64,000 nucleotides of DNA from Halothiobacillaceae bacterium (GCA_028696185.1 JAQVHL010000005.1:33413-97412); one strand, 5' to 3'. Numbered from the stretch's first letter, positions 36,360-47,571 are shown. The notes: generated by a model from the sequence alone, not told the origin. Translations and numbers: made by a program.

Positions 36360-37838
36360 TCAATGCCCCATCAGGGAATCGATGGCCTCGGGTTTGTCAT
36401 GCACGGCGTGACGATCGACGATCGTTGCACTGGCTTCGTTCAGGCCGACCACCTCCACTGTCACGCCCTCGCGGCGGTATTTGAGCACCACCTTGTCCAG
36501 CGCGCTGACGGCCGTGATGTCCCAGAAATGCGCGCGGGAAAGATCGATGGTGACCGCATCCACGTCTTCCTTGAAATCAAAGCTCGCGATGAATCGCTCT
36601 GACGAGGCGAAAAACACCTGCCCGACGACCCGGTACACGCGCGATGCCGGTGCCGCCCCGAGCTCTTTGCCCACATGCAGGTAATGGGCGACCTTGTTGG
36701 CAAAGAACAAAGCCGCCAGCAGCACGCCCGCCAGCACGCCATAGGCCAGGTTATGGCTGAACACCGTCACGATCACCGTCACCAGCATGACCAGATTGGT
36801 GCTCAGAGGAAACGTGCGCATGTCGCGCAGGGAGCTCCAGCTGAAGGTGCCGATGGACACCATGATCATCACCGCCACCAGCGCCGCCATGGGAATCTCG
36901 GAAATCACCGGTGCGAGGAACACCACCATCAGCAGCAGGAACAGGCCGGCGGACAGGGTGGAGAGGCGGGTACGTCCCCCGGACTTCACGTTGATGACCG
37001 ACTGGCCGATCATCGCACAACCGGCCATGCCGCCGGTGAAACCCGCCGCGATATTGGCAATGCCCTGCCCACGGCATTCGCGGTTCTTGTCGCTGGGCGT
37101 ATCGGTCAGCTCATCGAGGATGGTGGCCGTCATCAGCGACTCCAGCAAGCCGACCACCGCCAGCGCCAGCGAATACGGCAGGATGATCCACAGCGTCTGG
37201 ACATTGAGCGGCACATCCGGCAACAGGAACACAGGCAAGGTATCCGGCAACTCGCCCAAGTCCCCCACCGTACGCACATCGATGTCCAGCAGCCAGACGA
37301 TCAGGGTCAGCACCACGATGGTCACCAGCGGCGAGGGAATGGCACGGGTCAGGCGCGGAAACAGATAGATGATTGCCAGCCCGAACGCGGTCAGCGCGTA
37401 AACATGCCAGCTCACACCGGTCAGCTCCGGCAACTGGGCCATGAAGATGAGAATGGCCAGTGCATTGACGAAGCCGGTCACCACCGAACGCGAGACAAAG
37501 CGCATCAGCGAACCGAGCCTGAGATAGCCAGCCGCGATCTGCAGCACCCCGGTCAGCACGGTGGCGGCCAGCAGGTACTGCAAGCCATGCTCCTTGACCA
37601 GGGTAATCATCAGCAGGGCCATGGCCGCCGTGGCGGCGGAAATCATGCCGGGACGACCACCGGTAAAGGCGATGACCACCGCGATGCAGAACGAGGCGTA
37701 CAGCCCCACCTTCGGGTCAACCCCCGCGATGATGGAGAAGGCGATGGCCTCGGGGATCAACGCCAGCGCCACGACAAGACCGGCGAGCAGATCAGCGCGC
37801 ACATTGGAAAACCAATGTTGTCGAATCGAATAAGCCAT
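36360..37838 (-). CDS. SulP-family anion transporter with STAS domain
   Basis: 492 residues. About ten or more membrane segments begin with [28 protein letters not shown], the SulP signature. A cytoplasmic STAS domain follows from about residue 390 ([26 protein letters not shown]). The family carries sulfate, bicarbonate (BicA) and other anions; with a carbonic anhydrase and a sulfur-oxidising lifestyle, bicarbonate is a fair guess but not proven. The ATG at 37838 starts the usual N-terminus. Confidence 0.87.
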   Translation of the reverse strand: MAYSIRQHWFSNVRADLLAGLVVALALIPEAIAFSIIAGVDPKVGLYASFCIAVVIAFTGGRPGMISAATAAMALLMITLVKEHGLQYLLAATVLTGVLQIAAGYLRLGSLMRFVSRSVVTGFVNALAILIFMAQLPELTGVSWHVYALTAFGLAIIYLFPRLTRAIPSPLVTIVVLTLIVWLLDIDVRTVGDLGELPDTLPVFLLPDVPLNVQTLWIILPYSLALAVVGLLESLMTATILDELTDTPSDKNRECRGQGIANIAAGFTGGMAGCAMIGQSVINVKSGGRTRLSTLSAGLFLLLMVVFLAPVISEIPMAALVAVMIMVSIGTFSWSSLRDMRTFPLSTNLVMLVTVIVTVFSHNLAYGVLAGVLLAALFFANKVAHYLHVGKELGAAPASRVYRVVGQVFFASSERFIASFDFKEDVDAVTIDLSRAHFWDITAVSALDKVVLKYRREGVTVEVVGLNEASATIVDRHAVHDKPEAIDSLMGH

Positions 37839-37864
37839 GAAATCAACCTGAAAACGTAAAGACG

Positions 37865-37894
37865 AAAAAGGCGCCGGCAGCGCATGCCGGCGCC
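37865..37894 (-). terminator. strong intrinsic terminator after mazG
   Basis: On the minus strand GGCGCCGGCA and TGCCGGCGCC form a 10-bp perfect stem with a 5-nt loop, followed by five T. It ends the lipB-lipA-mazG transcript ahead of the SulP gene. Confidence 0.9.
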
Positions 37895-37915
37895 CGCAAA
37901 AACGGATGCGGCGCG

Positions 37916-38668
37916 TTATTCCCGCGCGGCGCAACCCGACCAGAGCGCTTGCGCGGTCATAGGCTCACCTCGCTCATACGCGGCATAGCGCGCCTCGAAG
38001 GCCCGGTTGGCATCGCGCAGCACACTTTCAGCCTCCAGCCCCTGCCGCCGCGCGAGCAGAAGCAGGGACTGCAAGGCGCCCCCCAGGGCCATTTCAGCCT
38101 CCTGCGCCGGCAGATCGTCGCACGCGAGAAGACTCACCGACTGCCTCGCCCATTCCGCCATATCGCAGGCCGCCGGCAGCGGCAGACCGGCACGTTCGGC
38201 CCGGCGTATCAGCTTGCCGCCGCGCAACAAGGCCGGCAGCGCCTGCGCCACATCGTGCAGGGCGCCGACCGGCGCCGCCGCCTTGCCCTCACGCTCTCGC
38301 GCCTTCTGCGCTTCCCAGGCGAGCTTGACCGCAGCTTCATCGCGCGCCTGCGCTTCGCCGAAGACATGCGGGTGCCGCCGGATCAGCTTGTCATGCAGCG
38401 CGGCCAGCACATCGTCCAGCGCGAAACTGCCTTCCTCCTCGGCCATGCGCGCATGAAAGAGCACCTGAAGCAGCAGATCGCCCAACTCATCGCACAGCGC
38501 GGCGCGGTCCTCGCGCACTATTGCCTCCATGACTTCGTAGGCTTCCTCGACGGTATACGGGGCGATGCTGGCGAAATTCTGCTTCACATCCCAGGGGCAG
38601 CCCTTCTCCGGATCACGCAGACGCGCCATGACCGCACGCAGTTCATCGAGGCTGACCGGCGCCGTCAT
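37916..38668 (-). CDS. mazG: nucleoside triphosphate pyrophosphohydrolase MazG
   Basis: 250 residues. It hydrolyses NTPs to NMP and PPi, cleaning nucleotide pools. [20 protein letters not shown] residues at the start and the metal motif [10 protein letters not shown], then [19 protein letters not shown], are diagnostic. The C-terminal half repeats the fold in weaker form. Its start overlaps lipA by 4 bp. Confidence 0.92.
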   Translation of the reverse strand: MTAPVSLDELRAVMARLRDPEKGCPWDVKQNFASIAPYTVEEAYEVMEAIVREDRAALCDELGDLLLQVLFHARMAEEEGSFALDDVLAALHDKLIRRHPHVFGEAQARDEAAVKLAWEAQKAREREGKAAAPVGALHDVAQALPALLRGGKLIRRAERAGLPLPAACDMAEWARQSVSLLACDDLPAQEAEMALGGALQSLLLLARRQGLEAESVLRDANRAFEARYAAYERGEPMTAQALWSGCAARE

Positions 38669-39657
38669 GCACTGCCCTCCAGCACCGCCGTACCGGAGAG
38701 GTCGGCATGATAGGACGAGCGCACCATCGGGCCGCTGGCCACGTCGGAAAAGCCCATGTCCAGCCCCAGGCGCGTGTACTCGTCAAACTCCTCGGGAGTG
38801 ACGTAGCGCGCTACCGGCAGGTGATGCAGGCTCGGTTGCAGGTACTGGCCGATGGTGAGCATGTCCACGCCATGCGCACGCAGATCGCGCATGACATCGA
38901 GAATTTCCTCGAAGCGCTCGCCCAGCCCTACCATGAGCCCGGACTTGGTCGGCATTGCTGGACGCGCGGCTTTCATGTCGCGCAGAAGCGCCAGCGAGCC
39001 GGCATAATCGGCGCCAGGGCGCGCCTGGCGGTACAGGCGCGGCACGGTTTCCAGATTATGGTTGAACACATCCGGCGGATCGGCGGCGAGGGTTTTGACC
39101 GCCTGCGCCTCACGCCCGCGAAAATCCGGGGTCAGGGCCTCGACACGGATGCCCGGCACCGCCTCGCGCACCGCGCGGATCACGGCGGCGAAGTGCTCCG
39201 CGCCACCATCGCGCAAGTCGTCGCGGTCCACGGAAGTGATGACCACGTACTTGAGCCTCATGGCCGCCACGGTGCGGGCGAGGTTGGCAGGCTCCTCCGT
39301 GTCCAGCGGATCGGGCCGGCCGTGGGCCACGTCGCAGAAGGGACAACGCCGGGTGCAGATCGCCCCCATAATCATGAAGGTCGCGGTGCCGTGGCCAAAG
39401 CATTCGCCCAGGTTCGGACAGTTGGCCTCCTCGCAGACCGTGTGCAGGCGGTGCTCACGCAACACCCCCTTCAGACGCTGCACTTCCGGCGAGCCTTGCG
39501 GGCGGGCGCGGATCCAGCCCGGTTTGCGCGCGGGATTGACCGTCGGCTCGACCTTGATCGGGATGCGCGAAACCTTGTCCCGCCCGCGCGCCTCGCGGCC
39601 CGGACTGACTGACGTGGCCGGCGCGTTCGCCGGGCTCGATGATGCGGACTCAGTCAT
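38665..39657 (-). CDS. lipA: lipoyl synthase
   Basis: 330 residues. This radical SAM enzyme inserts two sulfurs into octanoyl groups on lipoyl domains. The SAM cluster motif is CTRRCPFCD (CxxxCxxC); the auxiliary cluster cysteines are in [12 protein letters not shown]. The C-terminal RSSYHAD supplies the conserved Ser ligand. Its start overlaps lipB by 8 bp and its end overlaps mazG by 4 bp. Confidence 0.96.
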   Translation of the reverse strand: MTESASSSPANAPATSVSPGREARGRDKVSRIPIKVEPTVNPARKPGWIRARPQGSPEVQRLKGVLREHRLHTVCEEANCPNLGECFGHGTATFMIMGAICTRRCPFCDVAHGRPDPLDTEEPANLARTVAAMRLKYVVITSVDRDDLRDGGAEHFAAVIRAVREAVPGIRVEALTPDFRGREAQAVKTLAADPPDVFNHNLETVPRLYRQARPGADYAGSLALLRDMKAARPAMPTKSGLMVGLGERFEEILDVMRDLRAHGVDMLTIGQYLQPSLHHLPVARYVTPEEFDEYTRLGLDMGFSDVASGPMVRSSYHADLSGTAVLEGSA

Positions 39658-40300
39658 GCTCGGAGGCTCCGAAATAGGGTTCGAGGTTCAGTTCGGCGGC
39701 CAGAAGCACCGCCAGTTCCAGCGCCAGCGTGTCAATGTCTGCGGCCGGATCGTAGTCCGCCAGCCGACAAACACGAAGCCCCGCCTGACCGCAAGGGTTG
39801 ATGCGCTCGAAGGGGGACACATCGCCCGCGACATTGAGCGACAGCCCATGATAGCAGCGCCCCTGACGCAACTTGAGCCCCAGCGAGGCGATCTTCGCCC
39901 CCTCGACGTACACCCCCGGCGCATCGCGCCGCGCGTAAGCGCTCACACCGTGCCGGGCCAGCACGGCAATGACTGCGCGCTCCAGGCACTCCACCAGTTC
40001 CCGCACGCCCAAGCCCAGGCGGCGCACATCCAGCAAGGTGTAAGCCACCAGCTGCCCAGGACCATGATAGGTCACCTGCCCGCCGCGGTCCGTGCGCAGG
40101 ACGGGAATTTCCCCCGCCGCCAGCACATGCGCCGGGTCGCCGTTGAGCCCCAGGGTATAAACCGGCGTATGGGTGGTGAGCCAGAGCGCGTCGGGCGTGC
40201 CCTCGCCGCGCGAGTCGGTGAATTCACGCATCGCCGCCAGGGTCTGCGCATAGGGGGTTTCGCCCAGCGCGCGCACGCACAGACGTCGGGCGACGCTCAC
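39650..40300 (-). CDS. lipB: octanoyltransferase LipB
   Basis: 216 residues from the GTG at 40300. It transfers octanoate from acyl carrier protein to lipoyl domains, supplying Lip[17 protein letters not shown] is the family motif; the catalytic pair is the Lys in GAKIASLG and the Cys in RINPCG. The upstream codon at 40327 would overlap the DUF493 gene, so the GTG just past that stop is preferred, although its ribosome-binding site is weak. Confidence 0.92.
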   Translation of the reverse strand: MSVARRLCVRALGETPYAQTLAAMREFTDSRGEGTPDALWLTTHTPVYTLGLNGDPAHVLAAGEIPVLRTDRGGQVTYHGPGQLVAYTLLDVRRLGLGVRELVECLERAVIAVLARHGVSAYARRDAPGVYVEGAKIASLGLKLRQGRCYHGLSLNVAGDVSPFERINPCGQAGLRVCRLADYDPAADIDTLALELAVLLAAELNLEPYFGASEHD

Positions 40301-40307
40301 GTTCCGC

Positions 40308-40586
40308 TCACAGGCACATGGAGACACGCGGGTGCGCGGTCAGCTCGCAGTACAGGGCGTCCAGCTGCTCACGCGAGCGTGCCTCGACGACCACGGTCAG
40401 CCCGACATACTGGCCGGTCCGGCTGGGGCGGCGACTGACCGCCGCCTCGCCCAGATCCGGAGCATGGCGGCGGAAAATGGCGACAATCTCCGCCTCGAAG
40501 GTCTCATCCGCCGGCCCCATCACCTTGATGGGAAAACGGCAGGGGAAAACCAGGGGGCTTTCTTCCGTCATATTCATTTCACTCAT
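40308..40586 (-). CDS. DUF493 (YbeD-like) protein
   Basis: 92 residues. LVFPCRFPIKVMG at the start and SRTGQYVGLTVVVEARSREQLDALYCEL match the YbeD/DUF493 family, an ACT-like fold that conventionally sits between dacA and lipB. Function is not established; regulation of lipoate genes or protein turnover has been proposed by context. Confidence 0.9.
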   Translation of the reverse strand: MSEMNMTEESPLVFPCRFPIKVMGPADETFEAEIVAIFRRHAPDLGEAAVSRRPSRTGQYVGLTVVVEARSREQLDALYCELTAHPRVSMCL

Positions 40587-40690
40587 AATTCAGGCCCGAT
40601 TCGCAATTGCCGGCCCGTCCGCCTGGACAACGCCCCTCGGCGCTCACCGGCCGACAAACGCGCAGGAGCGGATGCAGCGCTTTGAAGGTT

Positions 40691-41833
40691 TTACTTGAAC
40701 ATCAGGATGACGCTGTCGGTCATGCGGCGGAAGAAACCGCCTTCCGGCACGGCCTGCAGCGCCACAACAGGCGCCTGTGCCACCGGCTGGCCGCCGACGC
40801 TGGCAATCAGGCGCCCCATATCCTGCCCGGCCGCCAAAGGCGCCTCGATCTTCAGCGGCAGATCCAGTGCCACTTCGATCTTATCCGCCTGGCCGCGCGG
40901 GATCGTAACGGCCATATCCCGCGCCAGCCCCACGCCAACGGTCTGGGCCTCACCTTTCCATACGCGCGGCTCGGCGAGTTTTTCGCCCGCCTTGCGCAGG
41001 GGCACGGTTTCGAAGAAGCGGAAACCGTAATTGAGCAGGGACTGTACCTGCTCCGTCCGGGCTCCGTCGTTTTGCGCGCCAAGCACGACCGCGATCAGAC
41101 GCATGTTCTCGCGCTTGGCGGAAGCCACCAGACAAAAACCCGCCGACTCCGTGTGACCGGTCTTGCCCCCATCCACCGACGCATCGCGCCACAGCAAGCG
41201 GTTGCGGTTGTGCTGGCGAATATTGTTCCAGGTGTATTCCTTCTCGCTGTAGCGCGGATACTGATCGGGGAATTCGCGGATCAGCGCCGCCATCAAGGTC
41301 GCGATGTCGCGAGCCGATGCGTAATGCTCCTGCGCCGGCCAGCCGGTCGAATTCTGGAAATGCGTGCGCGTCATGCCCAGCTTTTTCGCCGCCGCATTCA
41401 TGTAGCCGACGAAGGCCTCCTCGGAACCGGCCACATGCTCGGCCAGCGCCACGGTGGCGTCATTGCCCGACTGAATGATCATCCCCTTGAGCAGGTCGTT
41501 GACGGTGACCTGCTTGCCCACCTCGACAAACATCTTCGAGCCCTGCATGCGCCAGGCGCGCTCGCTGATGGTCACACTATCCGTGTCCTTGAGCTTGCCG
41601 GCGCGCATGGTGTCGTAGAGCACATAGGCGGTCATCAGCTTGGTGATGCTCGCCGGCTCCACCGGCGTGTCAGCGTCGCGCTCGGCCAGAATACGCCCAC
41701 TGTCGTAGTCGACAAGGATGAACGACTTGGCGCCGATGGCCGGCGCCGCCGGCACCGGCAGCTCGGCCCACGCCGCCGGAAGGCAGAGCAGGGCGGCAAG
41801 AAACAGGGCCCAGGCCGAAAATAAACGTTTCAC
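40691..41833 (-). CDS. dacA: D-alanyl-D-alanine carboxypeptidase (PBP5/6 type)
   Basis: 380 residues from a GTG at 41833 with GGGAG 9 nt upstream; a TTG three codons earlier sits too close to that site. A signal peptide (LFLAALLCLPAAWA) leads to the transpeptidase-like domain: SITK (SxxK), SGND (SxN) and KTG in DGGKTGHTESAG. The C-terminal part ends in an amphipathic helix (RRMTDSVILMFK) for membrane anchoring. It trims pentapeptides in peptidoglycan. It is part of the mrdA-rodA-mltB-rlpA-dacA cell-wall cluster. Confidence 0.95.
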   Translation of the reverse strand: MKRLFSAWALFLAALLCLPAAWAELPVPAAPAIGAKSFILVDYDSGRILAERDADTPVEPASITKLMTAYVLYDTMRAGKLKDTDSVTISERAWRMQGSKMFVEVGKQVTVNDLLKGMIIQSGNDATVALAEHVAGSEEAFVGYMNAAAKKLGMTRTHFQNSTGWPAQEHYASARDIATLMAALIREFPDQYPRYSEKEYTWNNIRQHNRNRLLWRDASVDGGKTGHTESAGFCLVASAKRENMRLIAVVLGAQNDGARTEQVQSLLNYGFRFFETVPLRKAGEKLAEPRVWKGEAQTVGVGLARDMAVTIPRGQADKIEVALDLPLKIEAPLAAGQDMGRLIASVGGQPVAQAPVVALQAVPEGGFFRRMTDSVILMFK

Positions 41834-41884
41834 TGGTAACAACTCCCGGAACGAATCAACTGTGATGAAAAAAAGACGGGCTCA

Positions 41885-42691
41885 TCAATCGATGACGATG
41901 TGCTGGTCTGCTATCCCCAGCCCATAAAGGCGCGCTTCCATGCTGTCGGCATGCTCGACCGAGGCAAGCGGGCCAACGCGGACGCGGTGCAGCCCCTCAC
42001 GGCTCACGATGGCGACCTCCGGCACCTGCGCGGCGATACGTTCGCGCAGGCGCTCGGCATTGGCGCGCTCGGAAAACGCCCCGATCTGGATATAGATATT
42101 GCGCCCCCACTCGGGCCGGGGACCGGGCAGGGTCTCCGGCACGGGCACGGGCGCCGCTGCCGGCACGGGCTGAGGCACGGCGCCCGCCTGAGCGGGCGGT
42201 GGCGCGACCGGCTCACCGGGCTCGATATGCCGCACCTCGACCAGGGCCGTGCCCTGCCCCAGCACGCCCAGCTTCTGCGCGGCGGCGTAGGAAAGATCGA
42301 TAACGCGATTATCGTGGAAGGGCCCGCGGTCGTTGACGCGCACGATGGTTTTACGTCCGTTGTTGAGGTTGGTCACCTCGACATAGGCCGGAATCCGCAA
42401 GGTCTTGTGTGCGGCGGTCATCGCGTGCTGGTTGTAGGTCTCACCGCTGGACGTGCGCTTGCCGTGAAAGCCCGGCCCGTACCAGGAGGCAATGCCGCGC
42501 TCGCGGTAGCCGTTGTTGTTACGCATGACCGAATAGCGCCGTCCATGCACCTCGTAACTGTCCGGGTTACCGTACTTGCTGTACGGTTCCTTGCGTGGAA
42601 CGGCATCTTCGACCGGCCCGGTCGGTGTGCTGGAGCATCCGCCGAGCAGCGCCAGTGTCCCCACGAACAGGAGTAGGACGGGAAGCTTCAC
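41885..42691 (-). CDS. rlpA: RlpA-family septal ring lipoprotein
   Basis: 268 residues from a GTG at 42691 with a purine-rich ribosome-binding site and a 4-bp overlap with the mltB stop. The lipobox LLGGCSS makes it a lipoprotein. The double-psi beta-barrel RlpA domain contains GIASWYGPGFHGKRTSSGE and VRVNDRGPF, and a SPOR domain ends the protein (YIQIGAFSERANAERLRERI), targeting denuded septal glycan. In some species RlpA is a lytic transglycosylase. Confidence 0.93.
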   Translation of the reverse strand: MKLPVLLLFVGTLALLGGCSSTPTGPVEDAVPRKEPYSKYGNPDSYEVHGRRYSVMRNNNGYRERGIASWYGPGFHGKRTSSGETYNQHAMTAAHKTLRIPAYVEVTNLNNGRKTIVRVNDRGPFHDNRVIDLSYAAAQKLGVLGQGTALVEVRHIEPGEPVAPPPAQAGAVPQPVPAAAPVPVPETLPGPRPEWGRNIYIQIGAFSERANAERLRERIAAQVPEVAIVSREGLHRVRVGPLASVEHADSMEARLYGLGIADQHIVID

Positions 42692-43683
42692 GCGCCCGCC
42701 CTCTCCCGCTCGATCGCCTGCGCCAGCTGCCATACGGCCATGGCATACAGCACGCTGTGGTTGTAGCGGGTAATGACATAGAAGTTATTCAGCCCGACCC
42801 AGTAATCCAGCCCATCAGGCTGCTCCAAGGTGAAGAGCATGGACGACTCGTCGGCCTCGAAAGGCGCGTCGATGCGCACCCCCTGACGGCGCAGCTCTCC
42901 CACGGTGCTCTTGGGCTTGAGGTCGCGCGCCTTGTTCAGATACGCCTCGACCGAGGCCGATCCGGGATAGGCGCGGGCAGCTACCGGCTCGTCAGGGCGC
43001 CAGCCATGCCGGGTGAAGTAATTGGCGACACTGGCCAGAACATCGGGCACCGAGCTCCAGAGGTCGCGCCGTCCGTCACCATCGCCATCCACCGCATAGG
43101 CCAGATAGCTCGACGGAATGAACTGCGGCATCCCCATCGCCCCGGCGTAGGAGCCCTTGAGCTCGGCCGCGTCCAGATTTTCGGCGGCAGCCAGTTTCAG
43201 GAACTTGCCCAATTCGCCCCGAAAAAAATTCGCGCGCGGCGGATAATCGAAGCCCAGGGTGCAGAGGGCATCGAGCACATCGTAGCGCCCGGTATTGGCG
43301 CCGTATTTGGTTTCAACGCCGACGATGGCTACCAGAATGGACGCCGGCACGCCGTACTGACGCTCCAGGTCCGCCAGCAGCGAGGCATGTGTCGTCCAGA
43401 ATGCCTGCCCGCCACGGATACGCTCCTCGGTCAGGAATATCTCGCGATAGCGATGCCAGGGCTTGGCCTCGGCCGGGCGGGTCATGGACTGGATGATGCT
43501 GTCCTGATACTGCGCCTTGGCAAAAATGCGGCGCAGGGCCTCCAGATCATACCCACCCTGCGCGGCCTGCTCGCGCATGAATTCCTGCACCTCCGGGCGG
43601 TCGATATAACGCACGCCCTCGGCGGCCTGCGACAGGGGCGCCGCGCAAACCAACAGGAACCCTCCCAGAAACCGCTTGAACAC
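42688..43683 (-). CDS. mltB: lytic murein transglycosylase B
   Basis: 331 residues with a signal peptide (FKRFLGGFLLVCAAPLSQA) and no lipobox, so probably a soluble periplasmic form. The catalytic Glu lies in VGVETKYGANTGRYDVLDAL, and GSYAGAMGMPQFIPSSY is the family motif. It cleaves glycan strands to 1,6-anhydro ends. It is placed between rodA and rlpA, an insertion relative to the E. coli order. Confidence 0.94.
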   Translation of the reverse strand: MFKRFLGGFLLVCAAPLSQAAEGVRYIDRPEVQEFMREQAAQGGYDLEALRRIFAKAQYQDSIIQSMTRPAEAKPWHRYREIFLTEERIRGGQAFWTTHASLLADLERQYGVPASILVAIVGVETKYGANTGRYDVLDALCTLGFDYPPRANFFRGELGKFLKLAAAENLDAAELKGSYAGAMGMPQFIPSSYLAYAVDGDGDGRRDLWSSVPDVLASVANYFTRHGWRPDEPVAARAYPGSASVEAYLNKARDLKPKSTVGELRRQGVRIDAPFEADESSMLFTLEQPDGLDYWVGLNNFYVITRYNHSVLYAMAVWQLAQAIERERAGA

Positions 43684-43700
43684 CGCCTAGCCTCGCTTTT

Positions 43701-44822
43701 TCAATGAGCCCGCCCGAGGATGCCCCGGTGGCTGTGGATGGACATCAGGATACCGAAACCAATCATCAGGGTCACCAGCGATGTCCCGCCGTAGCTCACC
43801 AGCGGCAGGGGCACGCCCACCACTGGCAGAAGGCCGGCGACCATGCCGGCGTTGACGAAAACGTACACAAAAAAAGTCAAACCGATGGCCCCGGCCAGCA
43901 GGCGTCCGAAGGAGGACGCGGCCTGGGTGGCCACAAACAGGCCGCGCAGGATGATCAGCAGATACAGCGCCAGCAGTACCGCCACGCCCATCAGCCCGAA
44001 CTCCTCGGCGAACACCGCGAGAATGAAATCCGTCGTGCCTTCGGGCAGGAAATCCAGATGCGCCTGGGTGCCCTGCAACCAGCCCTTGCCGTAAAGCCCG
44101 CCCGAGCCGATGGCAATCTTCGACTGGATGATGTGATAGCCGGTTCCCAGCGGATCGCGTTCCGGATCGAACAGGGTCAGCACGCGCTGACGCTGGTAGT
44201 CGTGCATGACGTAACTCCACATCACCGGCACGGCGGCCGCCGCCATCAGGGCAAAGCCGAACAGCATCCGCCAGGGCAGGCCGGCCAGAAACAGTACGAA
44301 AAACCCGGCACTGCCGACGAGCAGCGCGGTTCCCAGATCCGGCTGGATCATTACCAGCACCATCGGCACCCCGATCAACAGCAGGGCGACGAACACATCG
44401 AGCAACCGGGGCGGCGTGGGTCTATCGGCCAGATACCAGGCCACCATCATCGGCACGGCCAGCTTCATCAGCTCGGAGGGCTGGAAGCGCACCACCCCCA
44501 GATCCAGCCAGCGCTGCGCTCCCTTTCCAATTTCTCCCGCCACATCCACCGCGATCAGAAGCAGCAGGCCCACACCGTAAAACCAGGGCGCCCAGGCCCG
44601 CAGGAAGCGCGGCGGCACATAGGCCACCGCCAGCATGAGGGCAAACGCCAAACCATAGCGTATGCCCTGCCGGGTCAGCTGCTCGACGCTGGCGCCGGAC
44701 GCGCTGTACCCCACACCCAGACCGATGAGGGTCACCAGCAGCAGCAGAAACAGCATGAACGGGTCCAGCCGCAGCCAGCGCGTCAGCCATCCCGCCCTCG
44801 TATCAAGCGATCCCCTGCGCAT
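43701..44822 (-). CDS. rodA: rod-shape SEDS glycosyltransferase RodA
   Basis: 373 residues, polytopic with about ten membrane helices. SEDS motifs include KMAVPM-like [27 protein letters not shown] and [19 protein letters not shown]. With PBP2 it polymerises and crosslinks peptidoglycan in the elongasome. It begins 4 bp after mrdA ends, so the pair is coupled. Confidence 0.95.
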   Translation of the reverse strand: MRRGSLDTRAGWLTRWLRLDPFMLFLLLLVTLIGLGVGYSASGASVEQLTRQGIRYGLAFALMLAVAYVPPRFLRAWAPWFYGVGLLLLIAVDVAGEIGKGAQRWLDLGVVRFQPSELMKLAVPMMVAWYLADRPTPPRLLDVFVALLLIGVPMVLVMIQPDLGTALLVGSAGFFVLFLAGLPWRMLFGFALMAAAAVPVMWSYVMHDYQRQRVLTLFDPERDPLGTGYHIIQSKIAIGSGGLYGKGWLQGTQAHLDFLPEGTTDFILAVFAEEFGLMGVAVLLALYLLIILRGLFVATQAASSFGRLLAGAIGLTFFVYVFVNAGMVAGLLPVVGVPLPLVSYGGTSLVTLMIGFGILMSIHSHRGILGRAH

Positions 44823-44826
44823 GGCG

Positions 44827-46725
44827 CTACTCCCCCCGACTCGGCACGCCCACCGGCGCGGTGGAACCGACCACCCGCCCAAGCAGCCAGGCGTCCATCA
44901 CCTTGCGCGCAATCGGCGCGGCCGTGCCCGAGCCGCTGCCGCCGTTCTCGGCGATCACCGCCACCGCGATGCGCGCATCGGAGCGTGAGGCCTCGGGCAC
45001 AGGCGGTGGTTCGCTGCCCGCCGGCGCGGCGGGGGCATATCCCACGAACAGCGCATGATCGTGCAGCTCGCGCTTGAGCTTTTTCGCATCGTAGGACTCG
45101 TTCTGCCGCACCGTGAACACCTGCGCCGTACCGGTCTTGCCGGCAATCTGATAGGGCACACCCTCGGCAATGCGACGCGCCGTGCCGGTCTTGCCATTGA
45201 CCACGTCAAACATGCCCTGCCGCGCCGCATCCCAGTAACGCGGATTGCGCAGCACCACATCTTCGACCGGCGCCTGCGCCGCGCCCGGCAGCAGGTGCGG
45301 ACGCAGACGCTGTCCGCCGCGCATCAGCGTGGCCGTCATGTCCGCCAGCTGCATGGGCGTGGACAGCATGTAGCCCTGACCGATGCCGGCGATCAGGGTC
45401 TCGCCAGGGAACCAGGCCTGATTACGTGTGGCGCGCTTCCAGTCGCGCGAAGGCACAAGCCCGGCCGACTCGCCGGGCAGATCGACCCCACTGGGCTCAC
45501 CCAGCCCGAAATCGCGCAGGAAGGCATGCATGCGATCAATGCCCATCTTGTAGGCCAGATCGTAGAAATACACGTCGCAGGACTGGGCCAGCGCCAGATT
45601 CAAATCCACCCAGCCGTGCCCGCTCTTCTTCCAGTCGCGGTACTTATGATCCTGATTGGGCAATTGATAATAAGGGCCGGCGAACATGCGCGTGTCCGGG
45701 GTAATCAGCCCATGCTCCAACCCGGCAAGCCCCATCACCGGCTTGATCGTGGAACCGGGCGGGTAGGTCGCGGTGATGGCACGGTTGAACAGGGGGCGTG
45801 CCGGGTCCTTGATCAGCGCATCGTAATTGGCCTGGCTGATACCATTGACGAACAGGTTGGCATCGAAGCCCGGCTTGCTCACAAGCGCCAGCACCTCGCC
45901 ATTGCGCGCGTCCAGCGCCACGATCGAGCCGTTGTAGTCCCCAAGCGCAGCCTCCGCCACGGCCTGCAGGCGGATGTCCAGCGACAGGCGCAGATCCTCG
46001 CCCGGCACCGGCGGCGTCTCTTCCAGCACGCGCAGTACACGCCCATAGGCATCGACTTCCACTTTCTGCTGACCGGCCCGCCCATGCAGGCGCGCCTCGT
46101 AGTAACGCTCGATGCCGGTCTTGCCAAAATGCGTGGTGCCCCGGTAGTCGGTCTCGTCCACCTGTTTCAGGTCGTTCTCGCTGATGCGCCCCACATAGCC
46201 GACCACATGCGAAACCAGGGATTTGTACGGATAGACGCGGGTCAGGCGCGGCACCACTTCCACCCCCGGCAACCAGGGGCGGTAGGCCGCAAGGCGCGCG
46301 ATTTCATCTTCGGACAGATTGAGCTTGATCGTCACCGAGTCAAAGCTGCGCGAGCGCTTGAGAGTTTTCTCGATGCGTGCAAGGTCGCCCTCCTCAAGGC
46401 TCAGCAGCCGCTGAAGCAAGCCCAGCGTGGCGGACATCTCGGGCACGTCCTCCGCCACGATTTCGGCCTGAAAGGACGGCTGGTTATCGGCCAGCAACAG
46501 GCCGTTACGATCCATGATGCGCCCGCGCGGCGGCGGCACGATCACCGTACGGATACGGTTCTGGTCGGCCAGACTGACAAAATGTGAATGCTGGGTCACC
46601 TGCAGATGTGCCACACGCCAGAGCAGAGCGCTCAGCGCGAGCACGCAGATCAGCGCGGCAATCAGGACACGCCGGACCAGAACGGCACGGGAGTGCGCGT
46701 TCCCCAGAGCGGAATCGACGTGCAT
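44827..46725 (-). CDS. mrdA: penicillin-binding protein 2
   Basis: 632 residues. An N-terminal transmembrane anchor precedes the class B PBP dimerisation region and the transpeptidase domain with STIK (SxxK), SCD (SxN) and KTGTAQ. An extra KTGTAR occurs 17 residues before the true motif, where E. coli PBP2 has an unrelated NGTA; it is probably coincidental. It is the elongation-specific transpeptidase paired with RodA. Confidence 0.95.
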   Translation of the reverse strand: MHVDSALGNAHSRAVLVRRVLIAALICVLALSALLWRVAHLQVTQHSHFVSLADQNRIRTVIVPPPRGRIMDRNGLLLADNQPSFQAEIVAEDVPEMSATLGLLQRLLSLEEGDLARIEKTLKRSRSFDSVTIKLNLSEDEIARLAAYRPWLPGVEVVPRLTRVYPYKSLVSHVVGYVGRISENDLKQVDETDYRGTTHFGKTGIERYYEARLHGRAGQQKVEVDAYGRVLRVLEETPPVPGEDLRLSLDIRLQAVAEAALGDYNGSIVALDARNGEVLALVSKPGFDANLFVNGISQANYDALIKDPARPLFNRAITATYPPGSTIKPVMGLAGLEHGLITPDTRMFAGPYYQLPNQDHKYRDWKKSGHGWVDLNLALAQSCDVYFYDLAYKMGIDRMHAFLRDFGLGEPSGVDLPGESAGLVPSRDWKRATRNQAWFPGETLIAGIGQGYMLSTPMQLADMTATLMRGGQRLRPHLLPGAAQAPVEDVVLRNPRYWDAARQGMFDVVNGKTGTARRIAEGVPYQIAGKTGTAQVFTVRQNESYDAKKLKRELHDHALFVGYAPAAPAGSEPPPVPEASRSDARIAVAVIAENGGSGSGTAAPIARKVMDAWLLGRVVGSTAPVGVPSRGE

Positions 46726-46802
46726 TGAAACGGTCCAGTCCCCGCAAAGCGTTGAAGCCGCCCGAAACAGGGCGGCCGGAATATCGAAAAACAGCGCCAG
46801 AC

Positions 46803-46856
46803 GCGGTCTTTGCTGAGCCGGTCACTCATCGGGCACGCCGGCTCAGCAAAGACCGC
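46803..46856. repeat. perfect 19-bp inverted repeat
   Basis: The left arm GCGGTCTTTGCTGAGCCGG (46803-46821) is the exact reverse complement of 46838-46856, with a 16-nt loop. It lies between ppa and mrdA on the same strand. No T tract follows on either side, so it is not a standard terminator. It may block read-through from ppa or stabilise the mRNA ends. Confidence 0.8.
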
Positions 46857-46892
46857 CCCGCTTCACGCAGAAGACGAAGGCGGCCCGCCGCG

Positions 46893-47423
46893 TCAACCGG
46901 CGGTGTGACGTGCGGCGGCGGCGGCGATTTCCGCACGCGCCTCCTCGGCGCCTACCCAGCCTTCGACCTTGACCCACTTGCCCGGTTCCAGCGCCTTGTA
47001 CTGCTCGAAGAAATGCGTGATCTGCGCACGCAGCAGCTCCGGCAGATCGTCCGGCCCCTGCACCTCGTTATACAAAGGCGTCAGCTTGGAAAACGGCACC
47101 GCCACCACCTTGGCGTCCACACCGGCCTCATCGGACATCTTGAGCATGGCTACCGGGCGGCAGCGGATGACCGAGCCCGGCATCAGCGGGGTCGGGGTGA
47201 CCACCAGCACATCCACCGGGTCCCCGTCGTCGGAGAGGGTGTGCGGCACGAAGCCATAATTGCAGGGATAGAACATGGCAGTGGCCATGAAGCGGTCCAC
47301 GACCAGCGCACCGCTATCCTTGTCGATCTCGTACTTGACCGGCGCGCCCTGCGCGGGAATCTCGATCACTACATTGATGTCGTTGGGAACATCCTTGCCG
47401 GCGGGGATGTGCGAAAGGTTCAT
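46893..47423 (-). CDS. ppa: inorganic pyrophosphatase
   Basis: 176 residues. It hydrolyses PPi, pulling biosynthetic reactions forward. Family I signature DGDPVDVLV and substrate residues in [11 protein letters not shown] and [11 protein letters not shown] are present. The ATG at 47423 begins the usual MNLSHIPAG start. It is divergent from adk and uses the -10-like TATAAT at 47460-47465 on the minus strand. Confidence 0.95.
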   Translation of the reverse strand: MNLSHIPAGKDVPNDINVVIEIPAQGAPVKYEIDKDSGALVVDRFMATAMFYPCNYGFVPHTLSDDGDPVDVLVVTPTPLMPGSVIRCRPVAMLKMSDEAGVDAKVVAVPFSKLTPLYNEVQGPDDLPELLRAQITHFFEQYKALEPGKWVKVEGWVGAEEARAEIAAAAARHTAG

Positions 47424-47458
47424 GGGGAGTCGTGCCTCGATTGCTGCGGGAAATGGGC

Positions 47459-47465
47459 TATTATA
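47459..47465. promoter_or_regulatory. shared -10-like element between ppa and adk
   Basis: TATTATA reads as TATTAT on the plus strand and TATAAT on the minus strand, so one site could serve as -10 box for both divergent genes. No good -35 box is seen. Confidence 0.3.
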
Positions 47466-47571
47466 CCCGGACTTGGCGGCCGGACAGCCTGCCGGTTTCA
47501 AGCAAAAGGCGCGGCAGGACACCCCCATTCCAGCGCCACAGACTGCAACCACCGAACGAGGACCTACCAAC

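Noticed and set aside
45120..45210. Second KTGTA motif in PBP2 suggesting a domain duplication
   Set aside because: Only the short motif recurs; the surrounding residues align to a non-catalytic loop of PBP2.
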